This document shows, piece after piece, positions 30,994 to 41,720 of a stretch of DNA of 64,000 nt. Every line of letters begins with the position of its first letter. Within the stretch, counting starts at the first letter, position 1. The position numbers and the translations under genes were made by a program. Source of the stretch: Schizochytrium sp. TIO01 (lineage: Eukaryota > Sar > Bigyra > Thraustochytrida > Thraustochytriidae); the NCBI GenBank assembly GCA_004764695.1, contig SMSO01000035.1, positions 3,663,040-3,727,039 on the forward strand, written 5' to 3'. The notes under the pieces were generated by a model that had not been told where the DNA came from, did not search any database, and saw only the letters and a program-made list of their open reading frames with translations.

Positions 30994-33468
30994 ATGTCGG
31001 GGCCCTCGCCACGGCGCGGCTGGGTCCGCGTGGAGGACCTCACGAAGCGGCAGCTGCGAAGCGTGCTCACAGATCTTGGTAGATCTGCTGCAGGCTCCAA
31101 AACCCTGATGGCAGCTCGCATGGCAGAGATTCCGCTCGCTCCAGAGGCGTGCGTGGAGCTTGACCTAGACTCTGCAGCCCTTTTCGGCGTGAGAGATGCA
31201 GAAGGCAAGGCAATCAAAATTGAAACTCTCCGCCAACCTGTGCAGATCGAACTGGAACCACCAGCTCCTGTACGAAATCCTGCCAAAACTTTCCCAGGCG
31301 CCGAGATTCTCGTTGGACATCATACAGGTCGTATGGAAGGTGCAAAGATTATTGCTGCTAATGTACGCAATGAAGGTGAAAACATCTCGGCCTCTGCGGT
31401 TTCTGAAAATCTCTCGAGTTCTAGGAAGCGTCCGAGACCTGATGATAGCTTACAAAATTCTTTGGAAAAGGCTCTTGATGTCAAAGGCTCAGTTATCGTG
31501 GTGCTCGGCAAGACTGGCACGGGAAAGACTCAACTCTTGCGCCGTATTGAGCGGACATCAGAGCAGCTCCATGCAGCTGAGGAGATAGCTTGGAATGCAG
31601 AGCAAGCGATTGTGTCGCAGTTCGGAACTGTAGACGAGGCATCGAAATGGCTTCTGGCAGTGGGCTTAACATCTATTCCTTCTTGGTGCAAACCTTATCA
31701 TATCTTATCGACTGGCGAGAGATACAGGGCGGTTATAGCTCGACTACTGCAGAAGGCTTCGCAAACGAAAAGTCACGTACTTGTGCTGGATAACTTCACA
31801 AGCCAACTTGACCGAGACACAGCGCGGGCCTGTAGTGCTGCGTTAGCAAAGCAAGTACGCAAGTTTGGGCTTGTATGCGTTGTGAGCACAGGTCTGCTCG
31901 ATACTGTGGAATGGCTAAGCCCAGAAGTAATTATTTCTACTGATGGGTCCAGCGGTGCCACGGTACACACAAACAATGACTTCACAGGAGGCCCTCGTGT
32001 TCGCATCTCAATTAGCCGTCAAAAGGTTTTGAAGCCTTTGCGCGAGGGAATTGATGTCTCCATGGCAGATGTACAAGACGCGAATCTTCCGTCAGCACAA
32101 GTCAATAGGCTGAGAGACAGCTTTCAGTTTGAGGTTGACAATATTGAAGAGGCTCCTCAGACGCAAGGCGGGACTGTTCTGCTGACAAAAGTAAAAACAG
32201 ACGAAGCGACGCAGTCTTGCGACCGACTTTTTGATAATGCATTCGATGGACAATGTATGCTCCATGTTCCCTCTCGGAGTTCGCTAGCAGAAGATGAGGA
32301 CAGTATGTGCCAGTTTCGCTTGGGTGTAATTACAGGTCTGTCGGGATCAGCAAAGAGTGTTTTACTTCGCCAGCATTTTGGGCCTCCCACGGAAGTTTGT
32401 TGGTCACCTGGTCATTCTGTAAACGACCATTTTGCCTCAGCTAAGGACGCCAAGGAAAAGCTGAATGTGGTGTGTCTTGATGCCGAGGAGCATGGTGGGC
32501 GTTCCTATTCAGAGCTGAGCGCTGGTGAGCAAGAGCTGGCAAATTTGGCTCGCCTTTTGAACCATCAACATGTTTACCTTGATGAGTTTACCAGCACACT
32601 AGACCGTCAACTAGGCGTCAAAGTAGCGTACTCACTGGCTCAATTTCTGAATGCTCAGGGGGAGAAGAACCAAGGGTGGGTTATCGTGACATGTCATGCT
32701 GATGTACTTAGCCCTCTTGCGCAAGCTGCTCAATGGATGTATGATACATGGAAGGGTCCGTTTCGCCCCCCAGAAGACTTGTCAGATCCCTCTACTAGAA
32801 ATTCTGATAGTCGTGCAGATGGCGAGGAGGGGTTGCTTTCGGAGCTTCAACGTGAAGGTGTTTTGTCTGGGGAGCACGGGCAAATGCTTCGAAGACCATG
32901 CGTAGATCTTCGATTTGCTCGTTGTGAGCCATGGCTGTGGTCTTTATTTCGAGACCATCACTACAAAACCAAAAACTTGTCTCGCAAAGCGCGGTGTTTT
33001 GTTTTATTTCAAGAGAGGACAGGTACCTTGGTTGGATTTCTTGCAGTGATCCAGCAGGTAGGCACCCCGCATGAAGACGCTGATGGCTTCTCGTATGAAT
33101 CGACCTGGCGAGCGCATCGCACGGTAGTCTTGCCTTCCTGGCAAGGTCTAGGCATTGGATCTCGCCTTAGTGATGCCTCTGCAGAGGTTCATCGGCAACT
33201 CTCTTGTATGTACATGGCCCAAACTGTGCATCCTCGTTTTGGAAACTACCGGGATCGCAGTCCATTGTGGGAAGCTGCAAAGTGGAATCACTCTACCCGT
33301 GCCTACAAGATTGAAACATGGAAGCAGCGTCTGGAAAACAAACGTATCAAGCTTCGTATTCCACGCTTTGTATATGCCCATGTTTACAAGGGGCCCGCAG
33401 AAGACGATGAAGCTATGAAAGCTTCATTTACGAATGAACGGATACAATTTGATGATGACGAAGAATAA
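30994..33468 (+). CDS. SAP-like / twin ABC ATPase / GNAT acetyltransferase fusion
   Basis: The protein is 824 aa from the ATG at 30994; six upstream codons lack an ATG. Residues about 12-45 (VEDLTKRQLRSVLTDLG) resemble a SAP DNA-binding motif. ABC domain 1 has Walker A GKTGTGKT (172-179), signature LSTGE (238-242) and Walker B VLVLDNF (Asp266, with Asn267 in place of the catalytic Glu). ABC domain 2 has Walker A GLSGSAKS (448-455, Ala for the usual Gly), signature LSAGE (508-512), Walker B VYLDEF (Asp530-Glu531) and H-loop His568. There are no membrane helices, so this is not a transporter. The C-terminal third is a GNAT fold: HHYKTKNLSRKA (about 655), VVLPSWQGLGIGSRL (acetyl-CoA loop, about 712-725) and RDRSPLW. 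This architecture matches COG2401-type prokaryotic proteins and phage-associated GNATs. A role in DNA or RNA modification is inferred. Confidence 0.85.
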   Translation: MSGPSPRRGWVRVEDLTKRQLRSVLTDLGRSAAGSKTLMAARMAEIPLAPEACVELDLDSAALFGVRDAEGKAIKIETLRQPVQIELEPPAPVRNPAKTFPGAEILVGHHTGRMEGAKIIAANVRNEGENISASAVSENLSSSRKRPRPDDSLQNSLEKALDVKGSVIVVLGKTGTGKTQLLRRIERTSEQLHAAEEIAWNAEQAIVSQFGTVDEASKWLLAVGLTSIPSWCKPYHILSTGERYRAVIARLLQKASQTKSHVLVLDNFTSQLDRDTARACSAALAKQVRKFGLVCVVSTGLLDTVEWLSPEVIISTDGSSGATVHTNNDFTGGPRVRISISRQKVLKPLREGIDVSMADVQDANLPSAQVNRLRDSFQFEVDNIEEAPQTQGGTVLLTKVKTDEATQSCDRLFDNAFDGQCMLHVPSRSSLAEDEDSMCQFRLGVITGLSGSAKSVLLRQHFGPPTEVCWSPGHSVNDHFASAKDAKEKLNVVCLDAEEHGGRSYSELSAGEQELANLARLLNHQHVYLDEFTSTLDRQLGVKVAYSLAQFLNAQGEKNQGWVIVTCHADVLSPLAQAAQWMYDTWKGPFRPPEDLSDPSTRNSDSRADGEEGLLSELQREGVLSGEHGQMLRRPCVDLRFARCEPWLWSLFRDHHYKTKNLSRKARCFVLFQERTGTLVGFLAVIQQVGTPHEDADGFSYESTWRAHRTVVLPSWQGLGIGSRLSDASAEVHRQLSCMYMAQTVHPRFGNYRDRSPLWEAAKWNHSTRAYKIETWKQRLENKRIKLRIPRFVYAHVYKGPAEDDEAMKASFTNERIQFDDDEE

Positions 33469-33730
33469 TTAGCCTCTTTTTTTTCTTTTCTTTTTCTCTT
33501 TACTTATAGGCAAGACAAGCTCTCACTTTATGAAAATGTGTTAACGTACCAACATCTTGAATGATATATTCATAGGGTGCATATATAGTAAAAGCAAATT
33601 AAGCACTAGCCAAGAAAATGCGCTACAGAATATTTCAATATCTCAAGAGGAACCCACTAAACAAGTACGAGGCTTAAGATAAGAAGAGTGGTGCTTGGTT
33701 TATGTTAAAATGGTGAATCTAAGGGAGACT
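33469..33730. other. Convergent spacer with T-rich tract
   Basis: This 262-bp spacer lies between the ABC-GNAT and epimerase 3' ends. It starts with a pyrimidine-rich run right after the ABC-GNAT stop codon. The rest is A+T-rich, probably both 3' untranslated regions. Confidence 0.5.
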
Positions 33731-34930
33731 TTAAGCTGAGACAGTTTTGGCCACAGGCTCGCTGTCCTGGGCGTTCTTCTCAGCAAGAGACTCGCGTTCT
33801 TTGCGAACATCAGTCTGCTTGGAGGCTTCGTACTCACGGAACCAAGCGACTGTGTTGGAGAGACCCTCTTCAAGCTGTACCTGGGGCTTGTAGCCAAGAA
33901 GCTCAAAAGCTTTGGTGGTATCAGCACAAGTGTAAGGAACATCACCTGGCTGGTCCGGGAGGATCTCGATCTTTGCCTTGCGACCGCAGAGGCGCTCAAC
34001 GGTGGAAATGAAATCCTTGAGCTTGCAAGTGTTACCCTTGCCCAAGTTGATGACCTCGCAGCCGAGAGGCTTGTCGATGGCTAAGACCACACCGTTGACA
34101 ATATCCGAGATGTAGGTGTAATCACGGGCAGAGGACCCGTCACCGTACTGCTGCAGGGTGATGCCGTTGAAGATACGGTGCATAAACTTGAACGGGGCCA
34201 TGTCGGGGCGACCACGGGGCCCATACACGGTGAAGAAGCGCAGGCCAGTTGACTGCAGGCCGTAGAGAGAGTTGTACGTAGCAGCAAAGAGTTCACAGGA
34301 CTTTTTGGTAGCCGCGTACTGCGAAACCTGGTTGTCCACGCGGTCAGACTCAGAGAAAACCTGCTTCTTGGAGCCACCGTATACACTCGAAGATGATGCG
34401 TATACAAAGTTTTCTACACCATGCTCAGCAGCGATTGACATGAGTGACACGGTGCCGACAATGTTGCTGTGAATGTAGATGAAAGGGTCCTCGATACTAG
34501 GGCGAACACCAGCACGTGCAGCAAGGTGACATACGTGGGTGATGCTGTGCTCGTCAAAGAGTGACTTGACAAGCTCGCGATCACAGATGTCTGCCTCTAC
34601 AAAAACGAAGAGGTCCTCTGCTGAGGGCAGTCCATCGCGTTTGGCGATTTCAGCAGCCTTCTTGCGCAAGAGCTCGATGTTCGAGCGCTTGATCTCCACG
34701 TCGTAGTAGTCGTTCATCTCGTCGATACCCACGACCTTGTCGCCACGTTCTAGGAGAACCTCAGCGGTGTGGCTGCCAATGAAGCCGCCAACACCAGTGA
34801 GGAAGACAACCTTGGGATTGCCCGACATGTTTGAGGAGCCATCATCCTCAGACGACCACTGCGATGCGAGGTCATCCGAGTTGCTTCGCATGCTGTCAAG
34901 GTCGCTAGTTCCAGTGGACACACGGTTCAT
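33731..34930 (-). CDS. UDP-glucuronate 4-epimerase
   Basis: The protein is 399 aa and belongs to the extended short-chain dehydrogenase/reductase family. It interconverts UDP-glucuronate and UDP-galacturonate, precursors of acidic wall or extracellular polysaccharides. NAD is bound by GVGGFIGSH (46-54). The catalytic set is the Ser cluster SSSSVYG (about 180-186) and Tyr205-x3-Lys209 (YAATKK). AARAGVRPSIEDPF, TGLRFFTVYGPRGRPDMA and DGSSARDYTYI are typical of the glucuronate epimerase branch rather than GalE. Plant GAE enzymes carry an N-terminal Golgi membrane anchor. Here the first 38 residues are Ser/Asp-rich and hydrophilic, so a cytosolic enzyme is predicted. It converges with the ABC-GNAT gene (262 bp). 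Confidence 0.92.
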   Translation of the reverse strand: MNRVSTGTSDLDSMRSNSDDLASQWSSEDDGSSNMSGNPKVVFLTGVGGFIGSHTAEVLLERGDKVVGIDEMNDYYDVEIKRSNIELLRKKAAEIAKRDGLPSAEDLFVFVEADICDRELVKSLFDEHSITHVCHLAARAGVRPSIEDPFIYIHSNIVGTVSLMSIAAEHGVENFVYASSSSVYGGSKKQVFSESDRVDNQVSQYAATKKSCELFAATYNSLYGLQSTGLRFFTVYGPRGRPDMAPFKFMHRIFNGITLQQYGDGSSARDYTYISDIVNGVVLAIDKPLGCEVINLGKGNTCKLKDFISTVERLCGRKAKIEILPDQPGDVPYTCADTTKAFELLGYKPQVQLEEGLSNTVAWFREYEASKQTDVRKERESLAEKNAQDSEPVAKTVSA

Positions 34931-36084
34931 GTTGGCGGTTCAAAAGTTGTTGATGATACTACTGCTTCTGTTTCTTGGAGCAATAGAACTTTTCAAAATG
35001 TGCAAGACAATCGCTAGCTTCTTAAGCTCCTACGTGTAGTATAATAAGCGCTTCTGCTTTAAGCTTCGCTTTGTTGCTTGCTTACTTGTGATACGAACTG
35101 AACTTGGTAAGCTCTGGACGAAAGTCGAGATTCGATTGATACTCTTTTGGTTCGTTCACGAGGGAAAGTGTAATTGAGGTTTGATCGACGAAGGATCGAT
35201 CAGGCAATAGTTTCCGATTGAGTAGATTGATTTGATTGGGTGTTTGGTTGATTTGAAAAAGAAGAAATCCGAGAAGCAATGCTTTCTCGTGCGCAACCTC
35301 GCGAGATGAGTTTCAACTCGCGCGCGGGTTGCGGCCCCTCTCAGACAGTGGTGCCTCCCTTGACCTGGGAATGCCTAAAGCTGGAGTGCCGCGTTTCCAT
35401 CGACGACTCCTGAGGGCTGATTTTGGGCTTCGCGCCGACCAGCTCTGGCTGGCGGGCGCTACAAGGCCACGAAGCGAGCACTACGCTCGCACACCACCTC
35501 CAAACCGCTCCGAAGCCTTAGCTGCCTGAACGACTTTTGCTGTCTTCGCTGCGGTGCTCTCGAGTTGCGGCTCTGCTGAGTTTTGCCAATGCCAAAGAGT
35601 GTTTCTGGTTCGAGATGAACTCACATTGTTCCCTTTCCCGCTAATGCTCTATTTGCCCGCAAGTGACTTATTCCGCGCCTCAAGTGAGTTATACCCTCTA
35701 TATTCCACTTTACTCCCTCATAGTTCACTTCCCGCCAGCCGTTCCCACGGAGGGAGACAGAGCGAGCGCGTCAGTCAGAGGGCGCGCGCAGTTTGCAGCT
35801 GTGGATCATGGCTGTGGTATGATTTATGCCCCACAGCACGCGCTCCCGCTCTCCGTATCCACTGCGGCTCCTTGCTGGTCCACAGGCGAGAATGACAAAA
35901 GGCGCGCTCCTCCTCCACCACCTGTCCGGCTTTTCGGCGCGCTGTGGGGGACAGGAAATGCGTGTCCTACTGCAGGAACTCCACAGCGATCTGCCAGCGC
36001 CTCGCGTCGGAGAAGAGCTAGTGAGGAAGTCGGCCCCGCAGTGGGAACTGCCGAGAGGGTGCTGACTCCCGCGACACAAAGAGA

Positions 36085-36199
36085 GATTGATTGATTGATT
36101 GATTGATTGATCTGTTGATCAATTGATTCATTGATTCATTGATTGATCTGTTGATTGATTGGTCTGTTGATTGATTGATTGATCTGTTGATTGATTGCT
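36085..36199. repeat. (GATT)n imperfect tetranucleotide array
   Basis: About 28 units of GATT with TCTG and TCAA interruptions. Confidence 0.9.
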
Positions 36200-36236
36200 C
36201 TTTTCATGTGAAGGCACATAATTAATTAATCAATCA

Positions 36237-36310
36237 GTTTGTTTGTTAGTTAGTTAGTTTATTTATTTATTTATTTGTTTGTTTGTTTGTTAGTTTAGTT
36301 ATTTATTTTT
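36237..36310. repeat. Mixed GTTT/GTTA/ATTT tetranucleotide array
   Basis: Successive short blocks of GTTT, GTTA, ATTT and again GTTT, as if the unit mutated and re-expanded in place. Confidence 0.85.
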
Positions 36311-36351
36311 ATATATACAAATTTTTATATTGCTTACAGCTAAGATTGGTC

Positions 36352-36379
36352 ATTCATTCATTCATTCATTCATTCATTC
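36352..36379. repeat. (CATT)n microsatellite
   Basis: Seven tandem CATT units. Confidence 0.85.
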
Positions 36380-36571
36380 TTTAGAATTGCATCGTCTAAC
36401 TTACTTCGCGTAGGTTGTAGGTGCCTTCGAGTGTGCGATCTTCTCTTCTCGCATCTGCGTTCTCTAAGCTCTGAGATCTTCACCGGTACGCGTCACCTTT
36501 GGCCTTTACCTCCACTCTTCACTGTCTGAGGCGCTACTTTCGAAGACCTTCTCTCCATTCGCATCCGATCA

Positions 36572-36616
36572 TGAACGAACGAACGAACGAACGAACGAAG
36601 AAACGAACGAACGAAT
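36572..36616. repeat. (GAAC)n microsatellite
   Basis: About ten GAAC units with one interruption. Confidence 0.9.
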
Positions 36617-37024
36617 GGGTTTACTCTTTCTATTCAAGGCTTCTTTAATTCTTTTCATGGGCAAATCTTACTTACTATTCACATGAAGATTAGTTAATAC
36701 GAATACATTCCCTCTATAAATTGGAGGTCTCTTCAGAAACCATTTCACTATGCGTATCAGTAAATAGATAGTGAAAGTATGTATGTCCAAGCTCCTCGAT
36801 GGTCTCCTCTTTCTTTGCCTCTTTCTTTGCCTCTTTCTGCTTTCTTTTCTTTCTGTTCTTTTTTGGCGGACTTTTCAGTTTTCGCTCTGCCTCCCATGTA
36901 ACACCTTATATGCTTTACCATAGGCCTCTCGTTCTCTGCTTTCATCTCCCCGTTCTGAAGTTCCCATCAATCGAAATCTGAATCCGAGTTAGACCACGCT
37001 TTAACAATCCTTTTTCTTTTCTTT

Positions 37025-37075
37025 AAAATTAAAAAAAAAAATAAAAAAATTAAAAAAATTAAAAAAATTAAAAAG
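37025..37075. repeat. A-rich (ATTAAAAAA)n tract
   Basis: Near-regular runs of six to ten A separated by TT, about five periods. Confidence 0.8.
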
Positions 37076-37368
37076 GAGAAAGAGGACCATCGTGGACGAT
37101 CCTCGAAACTCGAATTTCGCCGTCTATTGACATCTCCAAATCAGTGGTTCGGTTGAGATCTCCAGCGGCTCCAAACTTCCTCCCTCTCTCTCTCTCTCCC
37201 TCCCTCCACATCCGCCTCTCTTCGACCCGTTTCGAGTCTTTGCTGCTTTCTTCAGCTTCTCCTTTCATTTCTGCGCACCGCCTCATGAAACAATGTGTAA
37301 AAAACCAACAAACAACCGATAGACAGTTAAAAGAACAGACAAGAGACAACAGATACGCACAACATAAA

Positions 37369-37436
37369 AACATACATACATATATACATACATACATACA
37401 TACATACATACACATTCATACATACACACATACATA
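37369..37436. repeat. (CATA)n microsatellite, imperfect
   Basis: About 16 CATA/TATA/CACA units. It is the same motif as the large array at 40867-41120. Confidence 0.85.
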
Positions 37437-38456
37437 TGAAGGTATAGACATGCAGAGGCAGAGATACATACATATACAGAGACAGAGAGCGTCAACTTCA
37501 ACGAACTTCGAACAATTCCTTTTGCCTCCTCTTCTCTCCAGCTAGCGCTAGCTGGCTGCCCATAGTCAGGCACATGCTAGCAACTAGGAGGTCCAGTAGG
37601 CCTGCGCTAAGCAGCCGTAGCGGCTGAGCGCCCTGCTTCCTCCGGGCTTTCTTTCGTCCCACATGGTACCTAGTACCTACAGTGAGTTGGTCCTCATCTC
37701 CTGCTTCCAAAAGCAAGAACCTGAAGAAGAAGAAGAACCAACCCGGAGAGGAAAGGGACCTTCTATCTCTGCGCGCCTTTCGAAGTTCGAGTCGCAGCGG
37801 AGGTTTTGCCTTTCGATCCTTGTGATGGGCAGAGCAATTCAGTTATTCATGCGGTCACCGACGCTTCATCTGCGTTTCGTCGCTCCCATCGCATGTCTTA
37901 AACCTTGCAACTGGAAATCTGTCCTTAAATGCTAAATTTTTATAAGAAGATTCTTTTCTTGTGAAACATAGGTCGCCGCCTCTACCATACTAAATAGGAC
38001 TTACTATACGCTCTGCACCATCGTGACCCATAGGGTTAACGACCACCCAAGGGGAAGCGTAATAGGCCATCCAACGGCCTCTGCGGGGCGTTCGGTTCAT
38101 AATCTAAGAGGGGTTCCCATCGCTGCGGGCACTGTGGTAGAAACAACTACTGCCCCGCAGCTCGGGGCGGAAGGTCATTGCGACGGGCGTCGTTGCCTCA
38201 CATCGCTACTTCTTCATTCGCTCGTTCGTTCGTTCGTTCATTCATTCTTTCATTCATCTTTGAGTGCCCCATTGATGAAGTGCTGCATGCGCCGCCACGC
38301 TCCAACATGAGTTCGCTTGTGCCGAGTACAGAAAGGAATCTTCTTCGCTGCTGCCCAATCAACGCTCCTTTTGGCCACCGTTACTTCTAAAGTCTTTCAG
38401 GGGCTACGTAATCCATCCACAACCCATCAATCTTCTGACCTTAGCCTTTTCGCAGT

Positions 38457-38457
38457 T

Positions 38458-38492
<35 letters not shown>
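38457..38492. repeat. (TTTC)n microsatellite
   Basis: About nine perfect TTTC units. Confidence 0.9.
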
Positions 38493-38565
38493 CTCGCTTA
38501 GTTCTTAAAGTGCGGTGGTCTCCTCTTTTAGGAAAGATAATCTGCGACGAAGAGGAGACAAAGAT

Positions 38566-38799
38566 GTGAATGAGTGAATGTATGAATGATTGATGAATGA
38601 ATAAATAAACGAAGGAATGTAATGTAATATAATGTATGAATGAATGAATGAATGAATGAATGAATGAATGAATGAATGAATGAATGAATGAATGAATGAA
38701 TGTAATGTAATGTAATGTAATGTAATGTAATGTAATGTAATGTAATGTATAATGTATGTATGAATGAATGAATGAATGAATGAACGAACGTAATGTAAT
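38566..38799. repeat. Compound (GAAT)n/(TAATG)n satellite block
   Basis: The block runs GAAT-rich DNA, then about 16 perfect GAAT units (38636-38700), then about nine TAATG pentamers (38701-38748), then GAAT and GAAC units again. The switch between a 4-mer and a 5-mer period within one block is notable. Confidence 0.92.
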
Positions 38800-40866
38800 C
38801 AATCACAGCGAGGTGCTCCTGGAGCCTGAGCGACCCCGTTTGCCTGACGTGCCTGAGACAGAGAGAGGGATGAGACGGGTAGATAGACACCAGCGATGGT
38901 TTGGCAGCTTCCTCTCTCGCGCCTGGCGTTGAAGAAGTTGGTTGCAAGGAGGTCGGTGAGGGAGGCCTGGAACTTGGAGGAATGGCCGAGCCCGCCCCTG
39001 GAGGTAGTAGGTCAGCAAGTTCCTTTGAGCTGAAGTTGCCAATCCTGAGGAAGGAGGAAGCGTAAGCATGTTGCAGCGGCAAACAAAGATTTGGTTGGGG
39101 CTTGAGTCTGAATCAGAGGTAGAGGCTAAAGGCCACTGGGATTGACTCCGTCTCAATAAAGGGTGAAGGACCAGAGTATCATGATGTTGGCCACCGATCG
39201 TGATCAAGCTGAAGCATCAGCTGCTGGAATCGCTGCCATGGACGCCAACACGTGCACAACGTCAGTACTCGGAAGTTAGCAGCAAAGAACATGCACCAAG
39301 AACTAGTCATTTGACGAGTACTGTTCAAGAAAGTTAAAGCAGTACGAGGTGATCACTGAAAGTTGCAACCTCTGAGTATGAGCACAGAGGATGCTTAGAT
39401 GGATACATGAATCCTGTTCGGACAGACAGCTGCTGCCAGGGGCTGGCTCGATGGAATCGTTAGACTCGCATCGCGTGGCAATAATTTGACAGGTGCTACC
39501 AAGATATCAAATTGAGCAGCACCTGTTCACAATGCTGTGGATGTATTCTCAGCCTGGCAAACTCGGATGTTCTCTTGGATTTGCACGAGGGCTATTTCGC
39601 TCAATATGCTCTGTACCGTGCGAGATTCGCAACCTTTCAAGCACTTCAAGATCCGCAATTCTGACGATCCGACAAAACTATTCAGGAACGTACAACTTGA
39701 AGTGTAAAGTACTCTCAAGTTACAGCTTCTCCCCGGATGCGCATTGCTTATCTTTCGCACAACTTTTGCAAAATCCTCCAGGCAGGGTAAAAGGTAGGTA
39801 CAGCAAATCAGTCAATCGACAATCCTCAAACGGGCAAATGGTCAGATACCTTCTCTGTGTAGGTCTCCACCTGCTTCAACGTTGTTTTCCAACCGGGCAA
39901 ATTTAGCCCGAAGCCGGCACGCCGAGGGTAGGTATCCAGGGCCTCCTCCTGCGATCCCTCCAGCCTGCTTTCAGCTATTTCCCCCCATCTGCTGCAAGCC
40001 AAACCGCGAGCCTGCCTAGGTTTCATCGCCAGCGAGTTTCCACACACAACCAAGCGTCAGTAATCTCCCTCCGTCATCTATCTCTCCTGCAACTTGAAAG
40101 AAAGCAAGCAAGCTCTCCACGGATCTCCACTTCGAGTCAACAACGAACGATCAGTCTCTCCACGGTGCACACCTCCCGGGACTATAGCGATCTGTCTCCT
40201 CAGCCCGCCCTCAGTCCGAGCTGGCGCACCCCTCAATGGGCGCAATTCCCTCCCTCGCTCGGGCTCAGCCACGGCCAGGTCCCGAGCGGCTGCCAGGCCT
40301 CGTAGGCGGCGTCGCTGGAGGCGTCGGGTCTGCTCGCGATAGGCCCGAGACCCTCCTTGGCCTGCCTGCCTCAGCTAGCAACTTCCGGAGGGAGGGCGCT
40401 GCCTACGCTTTTTTCTGTGCAGGTTGCTTCGCTCGTGTTACTTTCCTTTGTCAGAGGGAAGCAGGGGCGGATGTGAAACCGAGGTAACCGTAACGGACGA
40501 AACGGGTATGTGGAATTGCTGTGGAGTTCTGAGGCGAGTGAGTTGTGGAGAAAGGCTCTCGTGAAGAAGCGTTTGCGGCCTTCTTTCTAAAAACAGGAGT
40601 CGAAGGCAGGAGGGAAAGAGGCACCAAGGTAGTATGGGGGCGCCATGTCTTCTTGTGTAATTTTTGTTATTTTTTTTGTTCGCATCAATATGTTTGATCA
40701 AGAGTTTATACCCATTTTCAATTGTTTATTTAATTTTAATGAATTAAGATGTTTTAATGCAAGAGAAATGAAGATTCCTCGACCGTTCTAGGTTCGTTCC
40801 GAGGGAGAGTCCTGGGTTCCGCATTTGTTCTGTGACGCTCTCGTATTTGAAGTTCAAATTCGTAGA

Positions 40867-41120
40867 GATACATACATACATACATACATACATACATACA
40901 TACATACATACATACATACATACATACATACATACATACATACATACATACATACATACATACATACATACATACATACATACATACATACATACATACA
41001 TACATACATACATACATACATACATACATACATACATACATACATACATACATACATACATACATACATACATACATACATACATACATACATACATACA
41101 TACATACATACATACATACT
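40867..41120. repeat. (TACA)n array, about 63 perfect units
   Basis: About 254 nt of uninterrupted TACA. All frames on both strands stay open (YIHT or MYVC repeats), so the long frames here are artefacts. Confidence 0.97.
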
Positions 41121-41129
41121 ATGTAGTTC

Positions 41130-41220
41130 CTAGTATTATTAGAGCTTTCATTCTTTCATTCTTTCTTTCATTCTTTAGAGCTTTCTTTTCTTTCTGTACA
41201 GCTTTCTTTCTTTCTTTCAT
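41130..41220. repeat. TTTC/TTTCA-rich degenerate repeat
   Basis: Scattered TTTC and CATTCTTT units directly after the TACA array. Confidence 0.7.
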
Positions 41221-41655
41221 GAGTCTGAGTTCAAGCTGTGACGAGCAGGATCGTAAAGGACCTCGAGGATTTGATCGTGCTGGTGTCGAAGAAGGTCAGG
41301 CTGGAGACTGGCAGTGCCACTGTGGAAGGTTTCGCCAAAGTTTGCGGCGCCTGAGCGAGGCGATTGTCGAACCGACTCCAGGACCACCAGGCTTTAAGTT
41401 GTTGCTCTGCCTCGTCAGCATGGAATCAAAGCCAACAGCAACGCTGTGGTGGTGAAGGTGTCTCCAGAGGTACCTCGTCAAGGTTGGTGGCGTTCTCGAG
41501 CTAGCTTGCTCACGCTCACACTCACTCGCTCGTTGATGGAGAGGAGGAGGAGGAAGAGGTTTTGAACGCGCTCCTGAGACAGCCTCAGACCTTGAACAGG
41601 TCTTGAGGAGTTGAGCGAGGAACTGACACGATGAACGAACGTTCATTCATTCGTT

Positions 41656-41720
41656 CGCTAGCTAGCTGGCTGAAGCTAGCTTGAATGAAGACAAAGATAT
41701 CTAGCTAGCTAGCTAGCTAC
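41656..41720. repeat. CTAG palindromic repeat clusters
   Basis: Two clusters of GCTAGCTA flank about 30 nt. Each unit is self-complementary, so the DNA could fold into hairpins. Confidence 0.8.

Noticed and set aside
36085-36616. Regularly spaced short repeats, considered as CRISPR
   Set aside because: They are contiguous microsatellites without unique spacers, in a eukaryotic genome.
38404-38802. Frames rich in HSFI and TLHY repeats
   Set aside because: Translations of the GAAT/TAATG satellite.
38803-39207. Two overlapping minus frames with Pro/Ser-rich sequence
   Set aside because: Composition is plausible, but both lack an ATG at their start, no splice sites fit and no family is recognised.
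40744-41455. Long frames of MYVC or YIHT repeats on both strands
   Set aside because: They are translations of the TACA microsatellite, which is open in every frame; flanking residues show no coding character.
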